Positions 1 through 7,395 of a stretch of DNA of 34,578 bases are shown here, one piece after another (position 1 is the stretch's first letter; each line of letters begins with the position of its first letter). The notes under the pieces are model-generated. The model saw only the letters and a program-made list of their open reading frames with translations. It had not been told where the DNA came from and did not search any database. The position numbers and the translations under genes were made by a program. This DNA is from SKKY01 sp964622305 (lineage in GTDB: Bacteria > Bacillota > Peptococcia > Peptococcales > SKKY01): assembly GCA_964622305.1 (NCBI GenBank), contig CAZUPR010000012.1, positions 1 through 34,578 of the forward strand, written 5' to 3'.

Positions 1-32
1 AATTTAAAAAATTTAAAAAAGGGTGAAGAAAA

Positions 33-1946
33 ATGATTAAAATAAGTTTGCCTGATGGCTCAGTAAAAGAGTTTGACCAGGCCTCAGTTACACCATTTGA
101 AGTAGCAGGAAGTATCAGCAGGGGATTACAGAAAAAATCTCTGGCCGCAAAGGTTGACGGCAAGGTTGTTGATCTGGACCAGGAGCTAACTGCCGATGCC
201 CAGCTTAGCCTTTTATCCTTTGAAGATGAAGACGGCGAGGATACCTTTCGCCACAGTTCATCACACATAATGGCCCAGGCTGTTAAGAAACTTTTTCCGG
301 GAACAAAAATTGCCATTGGCCCGGCTATTAAAGATGGTTTTTATTATGATTTTGATTCAGAGCATATTTTTACTCCGGAAGACCTGGAGAAAATAGAAGC
401 AGAAATGGCAAAAATTGTTAAAGAAGATAATCAATTTGTCAGAAAAGAGCTGCCCCGTGACCAGGCTATAGAGCTCTTTGAAAGTCTGGGCGAAGACTAT
501 AAGGTTGAGCTCATTAATGATTTGCCAGAGGACACACAAATAAGCATTTATACAGATGGAGAGTTTACAGACCTTTGTGCTGGCCCCCACCTGCCTTCAA
601 CAGGCTATGTTAAAGCTTTTAAACTTCTTAGTATTGCCGGAGCCTACTGGAGAGGCGATTCTGAAAAGAAGATGCTGCAAAGAATTTATGGAACATCCTT
701 TCCAAAGAAAAGTGACCTGGAAGAATACCTGGCCATGCTTGAAGAAGCAAAAAAGAGGGATCACAGAAAACTTGGTCAGGAATTGGGCCTCTTTACTCTT
801 ATGGAAGAGGGACCAGGCTTTCCTTTCCTTCTGCCCAAAGGAAGCAAGCTTAAAAACCTTCTTCTGCAATACTGGAGAGAGATTCACGAAAGAGAAGATT
901 ACGTGGAGATTGAAACTCCAATTATTTTAAATAAAAAGCTTTGGGAAAGATCTGGCCACTGGGATCACTATCGTGAGAACATGTATACTCTGACAATCGA
1001 TGACGAGGATTACGCTATTAAACCTATGAACTGCCCTGGTTCCTTTATGGTTTACAGGAATGATTTGCACTCTTACAGGGAGTTTCCAATCAGAATGGGA
1101 GAGATAGGCAGAGTCCACCGCCATGAGCTTTCTGGAGCCTTACATGGCCTTATGAGAGTAAGAGCTTTCACTCAGGATGATGCTCACATCTTCATGCTGC
1201 CTGAGCAAATTAAAGATGAAATAAAGAATGTGGTCAGAAAAATTGATGAAATTTATGAAAAATTTGGCTTTAAATACAGGATTGAAATTTCCACCAGACC
1301 AGAAGATTCTATGGGCTCTGACGAAGATTGGGAAAACGCAGAAAGTTCTTTGAAGTTAGCTCTTGATGAACTGGAAATGGCCTATACCATTAATGAGGGC
1401 GACGGCGCCTTTTATGGCCCCAAAATTGACTTCCAGCTTGAAGACTGCCTGGGCAGAACCTGGCAGTGCGGAACTATCCAGCTTGACTTCCAGATGCCTC
1501 AGAGATTTGACCTGACCTATGTTGGTAAGGATAATGAGAAACACCGCCCAATTACCCTGCACACAGTGGCCTTTGGCAGTATTGAGAGATTCATTGGTAT
1601 TTTGATAGAACACTTTGCCGGAGCTTTTCCTGTTTGGCTGGCTCCAGTTCAGGCGAAAATTTTACCCTTGACTGATAAGCATGTAGCTTATGCAGAGGAG
1701 GTCTACAAAAAACTTAGAAAAGCAGGCATCAGAACTGAACTTGACAGCAGAAATGAAAAAATTGGCTTTAAAATAAGAGAGGCACAACTGCAAAAGGTGC
1801 CCTACATGCTTATTATTGGCGATAAGGAAGTAGAAAGTCAGGCTGTTGGCTTAAGAAGAAGAGGCGAGGGAGACCTTGGTCCCGTGGCCTTAGATGAATT
1901 TATGGCCAGAGTGCTTAAAGAAAGCCAGGAAAGAAGCTTGAATTAA
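33..1946 (+). CDS. thrS: Threonyl-tRNA synthetase
   Basis: Charges tRNA-Thr with threonine in the cytoplasm. At 637 residues it has the usual full length. The order is an N-terminal TGS domain (about 1-60), the tRNA-editing (SAD) domain with an HSSSH zinc-type motif near residue 74 and a CAGPH motif near 183, the class II catalytic core with NCPGSF near 334 (zinc cysteine), motif 2 around RVHRHELSG, the QDDAH segment, and a C-terminal anticodon-binding domain from about 540. The ATG at 33 follows GGGTGAAG at a good distance. Only 32 bases lie upstream in the window, so a T-box leader, common for thrS in this phylum, cannot be assessed. The promoter of the next operon overlaps the last codons. 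Identity is clear from the motifs and full-length collinearity. Confidence 0.98.
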   Translation: MIKISLPDGSVKEFDQASVTPFEVAGSISRGLQKKSLAAKVDGKVVDLDQELTADAQLSLLSFEDEDGEDTFRHSSSHIMAQAVKKLFPGTKIAIGPAIKDGFYYDFDSEHIFTPEDLEKIEAEMAKIVKEDNQFVRKELPRDQAIELFESLGEDYKVELINDLPEDTQISIYTDGEFTDLCAGPHLPSTGYVKAFKLLSIAGAYWRGDSEKKMLQRIYGTSFPKKSDLEEYLAMLEEAKKRDHRKLGQELGLFTLMEEGPGFPFLLPKGSKLKNLLLQYWREIHEREDYVEIETPIILNKKLWERSGHWDHYRENMYTLTIDDEDYAIKPMNCPGSFMVYRNDLHSYREFPIRMGEIGRVHRHELSGALHGLMRVRAFTQDDAHIFMLPEQIKDEIKNVVRKIDEIYEKFGFKYRIEISTRPEDSMGSDEDWENAESSLKLALDELEMAYTINEGDGAFYGPKIDFQLEDCLGRTWQCGTIQLDFQMPQRFDLTYVGKDNEKHRPITLHTVAFGSIERFIGILIEHFAGAFPVWLAPVQAKILPLTDKHVAYAEEVYKKLRKAGIRTELDSRNEKIGFKIREAQLQKVPYMLIIGDKEVESQAVGLRRRGEGDLGPVALDEFMARVLKESQERSLN

Positions 1947-1966
1947 GGTTTTGCTTATTGTATAAT
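1938..1966 (+). promoter_or_regulatory. Sigma-A-type promoter of the lysine-riboswitch operon
   Basis: TTGAAT (1938-1943) and TATAAT (1961-1966) are separated by exactly 17 bases. The -35 box lies inside the last codons of thrS. Transcription would start near 1973, just ahead of the leader hairpin and riboswitch. Called by inspection against the sigma-70/sigma-A consensus. Confidence 0.7.
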
Positions 1967-2003
1967 TTTATCTGATATCACAAGAACCTCACTTGGAACT
2001 TTA

Positions 2004-2181
2004 GTGAGGTAGAGGAGCGGTTTTTAACAGCCTTTGGGGGAGCCTGAGAAGCCTTGAAGCCAAAGGGAAGGAAAAATCGCCGAAGCAGGTAAGTTGCTCA
2101 AACTTCACTTGCTGGGGCTGCAGAAAATATCTGCAGAACTGTCCTGGTAAAGGCCCATTTTGCCAGGGAGTACTATCTCAA
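2004..2181 (+). promoter_or_regulatory. Lysine riboswitch (L-box) aptamer
   Basis: Conserved L-box blocks appear in order: GTGAGGTAGAGGAGCGG (compare GATAGAGGTGCGA of B. subtilis lysC), the GAGAAG and AAAGGGAAGG blocks (2046-2071), the invariant GCCGAAG (2079-2085), the ACTGTC block (2138-2143) and the closing CTATCTC. P1 is formed by GAGGTAG (2006-2012) with CTATCTC (2173-2179), including one G-U pair. The P4 helix (CAGGTAAG with CTTGCTG) and the CTGCAG helix (2118-2135) are also visible. The L-box family binds L-lysine and represses lysine synthesis or uptake genes by termination. The next gene is an amino acid ABC importer, so this marks it as a likely lysine transporter. Confidence 0.93.
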
Positions 2182-2218
2182 AAAGGGAAAAGGGGTTATT
2201 GGGATTTAATTGATTTTT

Positions 2219-2248
2219 AAGGCCTGAGATTACCTCAGGTCTTTTTTT
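2219..2248 (+). terminator. Riboswitch-controlled intrinsic terminator
   Basis: AAGGCCTGAG (2219-2228) pairs with CTCAGGTCTT (2234-2243) around a 5-base loop, followed by a run of T (2242-2248). TACCTCA (2231-2237) on its 3' side is perfectly complementary to TGAGGTA (2005-2011), the 5' strand of aptamer P1. That gives a classical antiterminator when lysine is low; with lysine bound, P1 forms and the terminator is released. Confidence 0.88.
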
Positions 2249-2285
2249 GTAAAAAAACAAATATTCAAAGGGGAGAGAAGATTAA

Positions 2286-3116
2286 ATGAAAAAAAGTTTA
2301 AAATTAGTACTTATTCTATCATTGGCTGTAGTTATGCTATTTACAGGCTGTGGTGGCAACAAAAAAGCAAGTGATTCTGAATCAGCAGTTTTCAGAGTCG
2401 GCATGGAAGCAGGTTACCCTCCTTTTAACTGGACTCAAAATGGCGATGCCAACGGAGCAGTTAAAATTGACGGAAGCCCTGAATACGCTGGTGGCTATGA
2501 CGTAGAAGTTGCAAAAAAACTTGCTGAAGGTCTTGGCAAAGAACTTGTTATCGTAAAAACTGAGTGGGACGGATTAGTTCCAGCCCTTGTATCAGGTAAA
2601 ATTGATGCTATCATCGCTGGCATGTCACCAACAGAAAAACGTAAAGAAACTATTGATTTTTCAGACAACTATTACAAGTCTGACCTGATTATGGTTGTTG
2701 CAAAATCAGGCGCTTATGCAGATGCAGAAACTCTTAGCGACTTTGCAGGAGCAAAAATCACTGCTCAGCTTAATACCTTCCACTACACAGTTATTGATCA
2801 GATTGAAGGAGTAAATAAAGAAGTAGCTATGGATAACTTCCCTGCCATGAGAGTTGCCCTCGAATCAGGTATGATTGATGGCTATGTTTCAGAACGTCCT
2901 GAAGGCGTAAGTGCAGAAAGTGCTAACCCTAAGTTCAAAGTTATATCTTTCACAGATGGATTTGTAACTGATGATGATGATACTGCTATCGCAGTTGGTC
3001 TTCGCAAGGGAAGCGACCTTACAGTTGAAATCAATAAAATATTAGCTGAAATTTCTCTAGATGAACAAATAGCTATTATGGATCAAGCTATTATTAATCA
3101 ACCAGCAGCAAACTAG
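2286..3116 (+). CDS. Amino acid ABC transporter substrate-binding lipoprotein (probable lysine)
   Basis: Extracytoplasmic solute-binding protein of family 3 (SBP_bac_3), 276 residues. The N terminus is a lipoprotein signal: positive residues, a hydrophobic stretch and a LFTGC lipobox with C22, so the mature protein is tethered to the outer face of the membrane. The fold signatures are VGMEAGYPPFNW at the mature start, GGYDVEVAKKLAE (about 75-87), and AIIAGMSPTEKRKETIDFSDNYY, the usual ligand-gating segment. The ATG at 2286 follows GGGGAGAG. It is the first gene behind the lysine riboswitch, followed by its permease and ATPase. The family binds polar or basic amino acids. Lysine as the ligand is inferred from the riboswitch, not from binding-site residues; arginine or histidine remain possible. 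Confidence 0.92.
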   Translation: MKKSLKLVLILSLAVVMLFTGCGGNKKASDSESAVFRVGMEAGYPPFNWTQNGDANGAVKIDGSPEYAGGYDVEVAKKLAEGLGKELVIVKTEWDGLVPALVSGKIDAIIAGMSPTEKRKETIDFSDNYYKSDLIMVVAKSGAYADAETLSDFAGAKITAQLNTFHYTVIDQIEGVNKEVAMDNFPAMRVALESGMIDGYVSERPEGVSAESANPKFKVISFTDGFVTDDDDTAIAVGLRKGSDLTVEINKILAEISLDEQIAIMDQAIINQPAAN

Positions 3117-3141
3117 TAGAAGAAATATATAACTAGTATAT

Positions 3142-3174
3142 TTTAACCGGCTGTATTAAATGCAGCCGGTTAAA
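3142..3174 (+). other. Intercistronic stem-loop between binding protein and permease genes
   Basis: TTTAACCGGCTG (3142-3153) and CAGCCGGTTAAA (3163-3174) form a perfect 12-bp stem with a 9-base loop. No T-run follows, so it is not a standard intrinsic terminator. Such hairpins between a binding-protein gene and its permease often protect the upstream message from 3' exonucleases, giving more binding protein than permease. That role is inferred here. Confidence 0.75.
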
Positions 3175-3196
3175 TTACGCATAAGGAGGAAAAAAA

Positions 3197-3925
3197 GTGA
3201 CCTTTGAATGGTTGGTAAAAATATTTATAGACAACTGGCCCATGTATCTTAGAGGGGCTGGTATAACCTTATATATTGCAACTATAGGTACTATTGTTGG
3301 TACCTTTATCGGCCTCATGATAGGAGTTATCCGTACTATGCCAGAGGCTGAAAGAGGTATAAAAAAATATGTTTTAAAATTTGTTAATCTTCTTTTAACG
3401 GCTTATATTGAGTTTTTCAGAGGAACGCCAATGATTGTGCAGGCTATGGTAATTTATTATGGTTCTGCTTTAGCCTTTGATGTAAACGTGGACAGGCTTG
3501 TAGCGGCCCTCTTTATTGTTTCTATAAATACAGGTGCTTATATGTCTGAAATTGTTCGTGGGGGTATCTTTTCCATTGACAAGGGGCAATTTGAAGCTGC
3601 CCAGGCTATCGGCATGAAGCATATTCAGGTGATGAAAAATATTATTCTGCCGCAGGTAATCCGAAACATTTTGCCTGCCACAGGTAATGAATATATAATT
3701 AATATCAAAGATACTTCAGTTTTAAACGTAATTGCAGTTTCAGAACTTTTTTTCCAAACCAAATCCATAGCTGGTAATAATTTCAGGTATTTTGAATCTT
3801 TCTTTGTTGCCTGTGTTATTTACCTGATTATGACTCTTACAGTAACAAAGATTTTACGTACTCTTGAGAAGAAGCTTGATGGCCCAGAGAACTACTCTTT
3901 GGGAGGAAATCAAATGCAGGTTTAA
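3197..3925 (+). CDS. Amino acid ABC transporter permease
   Basis: Inner-membrane permease of the HisMQ/GlnP type (BPD_transp_1), 242 residues with about five hydrophobic segments. The N terminus carries the typical YLRGAGITLYIATIGT segment, then the EFFRGTPMIVQ motif. The EAA coupling loop that contacts the ATPase is seen around EAAQAIGMKHIQV and LPQVIRN (about 132-155). The start is GTG at 3197 with AAGGAGG eight bases before; no ATG is better placed. It is the only permease in the operon, so the transporter probably uses a homodimer. It lies downstream of the lysine riboswitch and is inferred to carry lysine or another basic amino acid. Confidence 0.94.
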   Translation: MTFEWLVKIFIDNWPMYLRGAGITLYIATIGTIVGTFIGLMIGVIRTMPEAERGIKKYVLKFVNLLLTAYIEFFRGTPMIVQAMVIYYGSALAFDVNVDRLVAALFIVSINTGAYMSEIVRGGIFSIDKGQFEAAQAIGMKHIQVMKNIILPQVIRNILPATGNEYIINIKDTSVLNVIAVSELFFQTKSIAGNNFRYFESFFVACVIYLIMTLTVTKILRTLEKKLDGPENYSLGGNQMQV

Positions 3926-3948
3926 CCTGTTTTTGGCGGAGGTAAAAA

Positions 3949-4683
3949 ATGGACAATATAATTGAAGTTCAACACCTTAGCAAATCCTTTGGCAGTAATG
4001 AAGTTCTTAAAGATATTGATTTTGCTGTTAAAAAAGGTGAGGTTGTTTGTATAATTGGATCTTCCGGCTCAGGAAAATCTACCCTTTTGCGCTGCATTAA
4101 CCTCTTGGAAAAGCCAAGTGGGGGGCAGATTATTTACAAGGGAGAAAACATTCTGGATGATCAGCATGATATCTATGAATACAGAACCAAACTGGGCATG
4201 GTCTTCCAGCAATTTAATCTTTTTAATAATTTAAATGTTCTGGGCAACTGTACTGTTGGCCAAATAAAAATCCTTAAAAGATCTAAGGAAGAGGCTAATC
4301 AGGTTGCTATGAAATATTTAAAATTTGTGGGCATGGACCAATACATCAATGCTAAGCCCAGACAGCTTTCAGGCGGGCAAAAGCAAAGGGTTGCCATAGC
4401 AAGGGCTCTTTCCATGGAACCGGATGTAATGCTTTTTGATGAACCTACTTCAGCCCTGGATCCTGAGATGGTGGGAGAAGTATTAAGGGTTATGAAAACC
4501 CTGGTAGAAAGCGGCCTTACCATGCTGGTAGTAACTCATGAAATGGGTTTTGCCAGAGAAGTTGCTGACAGGGTAGTCTTTATGGACAAAGGTGTAATAG
4601 AAGAAGAAGGTCCGCCAGAGCAAATTTTTAATAATCCAACCAGAGAAAGAACCAGAGAATTCTTAAAGAGAACCTTTGAGTAG
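3949..4683 (+). CDS. Amino acid ABC transporter ATP-binding protein
   Basis: Cytoplasmic ATPase of the polar amino acid importer (GlnQ/HisP type), 244 residues, the normal size. Walker A is GSSGSGKST (37-45). The Q-loop lies in MVFQQFNLF, the signature is LSGGQKQR, Walker B with the catalytic glutamate is LFDEPTSALD, and the switch histidine is in VVTHEMGF. The ATG at 3949 follows GGCGGAGG. It is the third gene of the lysine-riboswitch operon, 23 bases after the permease, completing a binding protein-permease-ATPase set. No terminator is visible before cysK, 19 bases downstream. Confidence 0.95.
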   Translation: MDNIIEVQHLSKSFGSNEVLKDIDFAVKKGEVVCIIGSSGSGKSTLLRCINLLEKPSGGQIIYKGENILDDQHDIYEYRTKLGMVFQQFNLFNNLNVLGNCTVGQIKILKRSKEEANQVAMKYLKFVGMDQYINAKPRQLSGGQKQRVAIARALSMEPDVMLFDEPTSALDPEMVGEVLRVMKTLVESGLTMLVVTHEMGFAREVADRVVFMDKGVIEEEGPPEQIFNNPTRERTREFLKRTFE

Positions 4684-4702
4684 GAGGCAGGGGAGGCAGA
4701 TT

Positions 4703-5647
4703 ATGATAAAAATAGCTGAAGACCTCATGCAACTTACTGGCAGGACTCCGCTTTTGAGGCTTAATAATTTTAGTGAAAAAGAAAAACTCAAGAGCATTAT
4801 TATAGCCAAACTTGAATCTTTCAACCCGGCTTCCAGTGTTAAAGACAGGGTTGGCCAGGCTATGATATTTGATGCAGAAAAGAAGGGCCTTTTAAAAAAA
4901 GGCTCAGTTATTATAGAACCAACCAGCGGCAATACAGGTATAGCCCTTGCTTTTACTGCAGCCTCTAAAGGCTATAAATTAATTTTAACCATGCCAGAGA
5001 GTATGAGTCTGGAAAGACGCAGTCTCTTAAAAGCTTTGGGAGCAGAAATTTATCTGACACCTGCTGACCAAGGCATGGAAGGGGCTATTAATAAGGCTAA
5101 AGAACTCATAAAAGAGATTCCCTCTTCATTTATGCCGGAGCAATTCAGTAACCCGGCCAATCCCCAAGCCCACTATGAAACAACGGGACCAGAAATCTGG
5201 CAGGACCTAGACGGTCAGGTAGATTTTTTTGTTGCCGGTGTTGGAACTGGTGGCACCATATCAGGAACAGGCAAATATTTAAAGGAAAAAAATCCCCAGG
5301 TAAAAATAATAGCTGTTGAACCAGCTGAATCACCCGTTCTTTCAGGGGGCCAAAAGGGACCCCATAAGATACAAGGCATTGGAGCTGGCTTTATTCCAGA
5401 AAATTATAATCCTTCACTTGTTGATGAAATAATTCAGGTTGAGAGTAAGACTGCCATAGAACATTCCCGTCTTCTGGCTTTGAGTCAGGGACTTTTAGCA
5501 GGAATTTCTTCAGGGGCAGCACTTGCAGGAGCTGCTCAAATAGCAAAAAGAAAAGAAAATGAGGGCAAGAATATAGTAGTCCTTTTACCAGATACAGGAG
5601 AAAGATATTTATCTGCAGGACTTTTTGATTTTTCCCTTGATATTTAA
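4703..5647 (+). CDS. cysK: Cysteine synthase (O-acetylserine sulfhydrylase)
   Basis: PLP enzyme making L-cysteine from O-acetylserine and sulfide; 314 residues, normal for CysK/CysM. NPASSVKDR gives the PLP lysine K47. TSGNTG (74-79) is the substrate-binding loop. GTGGTISGTG binds the PLP phosphate, SSGAA lies near 272, and the C terminus has the LPDTGERYLS motif usual for CysK. I start at ATG 4703, preceded by GGGGAGGCAG. A TTG at 4676 would add nine atypical residues and overlap the ATPase gene. It sits 19 bases after the importer, apparently inside the lysine-riboswitch transcript. The importer might also supply a sulfur amino acid, but that is speculation. Confidence 0.94.
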   Translation: MIKIAEDLMQLTGRTPLLRLNNFSEKEKLKSIIIAKLESFNPASSVKDRVGQAMIFDAEKKGLLKKGSVIIEPTSGNTGIALAFTAASKGYKLILTMPESMSLERRSLLKALGAEIYLTPADQGMEGAINKAKELIKEIPSSFMPEQFSNPANPQAHYETTGPEIWQDLDGQVDFFVAGVGTGGTISGTGKYLKEKNPQVKIIAVEPAESPVLSGGQKGPHKIQGIGAGFIPENYNPSLVDEIIQVESKTAIEHSRLLALSQGLLAGISSGAALAGAAQIAKRKENEGKNIVVLLPDTGERYLSAGLFDFSLDI

Positions 5648-5653
5648 TATAAT
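5625..5653 (+). promoter_or_regulatory. Promoter of the xpt/purine uptake operon
   Basis: TTGATT (5625-5630) and TATAAT (5648-5653) with a 17-base spacer, overlapping the 3' end of cysK. The expected start point is near 5660, leaving a leader of less than 20 bases before the xpt ATG. There is no room for a purine riboswitch, which is how xpt is controlled in B. subtilis. Confidence 0.6.
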
Positions 5654-5676
5654 CTTTAATGTTGGGATGGTATTCG

Positions 5677-6258
5677 ATGGAGCTATTAAAAGAAAGAATC
5701 AGACAAGAAGGCAGAGTAGAGGAAAACTGCATTTTAAAGGTTGATAATTTTTTAAATCACCAGATAGATGTAGGCCTTTTTCTTGATCTTGGCCAGGAGT
5801 TTAAAAAGAGATTTGCCAATAAAAAAGTAGATAAGATTCTCACAATTGAATCTTCTGGTATTGGCGTTGCTTTTGCCGCTGCAATAGCTTTTGGCAACCT
5901 GCCAGTTGTCTTTGCAAAAAAGAAGGATGGGACTTTCAGTAACCCTAATGCATACATATGTAAAGTCTATTCTTATACAAAAGATAAAGAATATGAAATC
6001 ATGGTAGACAAAAGATATATAAGTCCAGGCGAAAACATTCTGATTCTTGATGATTTTTTGGCTAACGGTCACGCAGCATCAGGCTTAGCCAATATAATTG
6101 AACAAGGGCAGGCACATTTGGCTGGAGTTGGAGCTGTTATAGAAAAGGGTTTCCAAAATGGCCGCCGTAACCTGCAGGAAAAAGGAATTCAAGTAGAATC
6201 TCTTGTTATAGTTAAAGAATTTTGTGATAATAAGGTTGTTTTTGATCAGCAGGACTGA
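5677..6258 (+). CDS. xpt: Xanthine phosphoribosyltransferase
   Basis: Purine salvage enzyme converting xanthine and PRPP to XMP in the cytoplasm. The 193 residues align by eye with B. subtilis Xpt over the whole length: MELLKERI start, LKVDNFLNHQID (20-31), TIESSGI (57-62), the PRPP-binding loop LILDDFLANGHA (122-133), then VIEKGFQNGR. I prefer ATG 5677 because the homologous N terminus is MEALKRKI; an upstream ATG at 5659 adds six unlike residues and has no ribosome site. Xpt opens an operon whose other four genes form a BMP-type importer, so salvage is coupled to uptake. No PurBox or guanine aptamer precedes it. Confidence 0.94.
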   Translation: MELLKERIRQEGRVEENCILKVDNFLNHQIDVGLFLDLGQEFKKRFANKKVDKILTIESSGIGVAFAAAIAFGNLPVVFAKKKDGTFSNPNAYICKVYSYTKDKEYEIMVDKRYISPGENILILDDFLANGHAASGLANIIEQGQAHLAGVGAVIEKGFQNGRRNLQEKGIQVESLVIVKEFCDNKVVFDQQD

Positions 6259-6294
6259 TCTGAACATATATTAAAAAGGGGGTATCTTTAAGTA

Positions 6295-7383
6295 ATGAAA
6301 AAGAAGTTTAGTTTTCTTTTAGTAGCACTCTTGGTTATGTCACTTGTGGCAGCTGGTTGTGGCGGCTCTAAAGGATCAGATGCACAAGAAGGAAAAGATG
6401 AAAAACCAGTAGTGGGTTTTATCTACGTTGGACCAATTGGTGACGGTGGTTATACTTATGCCCACAACGAAGGCAGATTGTACCTTGAAGAAAAACTTGG
6501 CGTAAAAACCATCTACAAGGAAAGCGTAATTGAAGATGACCAGGAAGTAATTAATGCAATTGCTGACATGGTTGATCAAGGAGCAACAGTTATTTTTGGT
6601 ACAAGCTTTGGTTTTATGGATGGTATGGAAAAAGCTTCCAAAGATTATCCTCAAGTAGCATTTATGCACTGCTCAGGCTTCAAAATGACTGAAAACATGG
6701 GTAACTACTTCGGCAGAATTTATCAGGCCAGATACCTTTCAGGTATAGTTGCAGGTTTAAAAACAGAAACTAATAATATTGGTTATGTTGGCGCCTTTGA
6801 AATTCCTGAAGTTGTAAGAGGAATTAACGCATTCACACTTGGCGTAAGATCAGTTAATCCAGATGCAGTAGTAAACGTAAGATGGACACAAACCTGGTAT
6901 GACCCAGCAACTGAAAAAGAAGCAGCTAAAGCTCTTCTTGATGCAGGTGCAGACGTAATTGCTCAGCACCAGGATACAGCTGGACCACAACAGGCTGCTG
7001 AAGAAGCAGGTGCTTTCTCAATCGGTTATAACACTGATATGAAAGCAGCAGCTCCTGAAGCTAATATGACTTCAGCTATTTGGAACTGGGGACCATATTA
7101 TGTTGACCAAATAGAAAAAGTTATTGCAGGAACCTGGGAACCAGAAAGTTACTGGGGCGGCTTAAATGACAACATCATTGCTCTTGCTCCGCTTACTGAA
7201 CTTGCACCAGAAGGAGCAGCAGAAATGGTTGCAGAAGCACAAGCTAAATTTGTTTCAGGCGAAACAGATGTTTTTGTAGGACCAATCTTTGACAACAAAG
7301 GAAATCTTAAAGTTCAAGAAGGACAAAAATTAACAGACGATGAAATGCTTTCACTGGATTGGTTTGTTGAAGGCGTAAAATAA
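6295..7383 (+). CDS. BMP-family substrate-binding lipoprotein (purine nucleoside/nucleobase uptake)
   Basis: Surface lipoprotein of the BMP/PnrA/Med family (basic membrane protein), 362 residues. Signal peptide with lipobox VAAGC, lipidated at C22. The mature part starts with VGFIYVGPIGDGGY, the characteristic BMP opening, and includes GTSFGFMDG, NYFGRIYQARYLSG and IAQHQDTAGPQQAAE, all family hallmarks. Known members such as TmpC/PnrA bind purine nucleosides, and others serve Nup-type ABC importers. The gene follows xpt by 36 bases with a GGGGG ribosome site and precedes the matching ATPase and permeases. Purine nucleoside or nucleobase as ligand is inferred from family plus xpt linkage; the exact ligand is unknown. 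Confidence 0.93.
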   Translation: MKKKFSFLLVALLVMSLVAAGCGGSKGSDAQEGKDEKPVVGFIYVGPIGDGGYTYAHNEGRLYLEEKLGVKTIYKESVIEDDQEVINAIADMVDQGATVIFGTSFGFMDGMEKASKDYPQVAFMHCSGFKMTENMGNYFGRIYQARYLSGIVAGLKTETNNIGYVGAFEIPEVVRGINAFTLGVRSVNPDAVVNVRWTQTWYDPATEKEAAKALLDAGADVIAQHQDTAGPQQAAEEAGAFSIGYNTDMKAAAPEANMTSAIWNWGPYYVDQIEKVIAGTWEPESYWGGLNDNIIALAPLTELAPEGAAEMVAEAQAKFVSGETDVFVGPIFDNKGNLKVQEGQKLTDDEMLSLDWFVEGVK

Positions 7384-7395
7384 AAGGTGGTAACT

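Noticed and set aside
1..32. T-box leader of thrS
   Set aside because: Only 32 bases of upstream sequence are available, so presence or absence cannot be judged.
3142..3174. Transcription terminator inside the lysine importer operon
   Set aside because: The stem is strong but no T-run follows, and the permease and ATPase have no promoter of their own.
4676..4702. TTG start for cysK at 4676
   Set aside because: It would add residues unlike the family and overlap the ATPase stop; ATG 4703 has a better ribosome site and the normal N terminus.
5640..5690. Guanine/xanthine riboswitch before xpt
   Set aside because: The space between promoter and start codon is far too short, and none of the purine aptamer core blocks are present.
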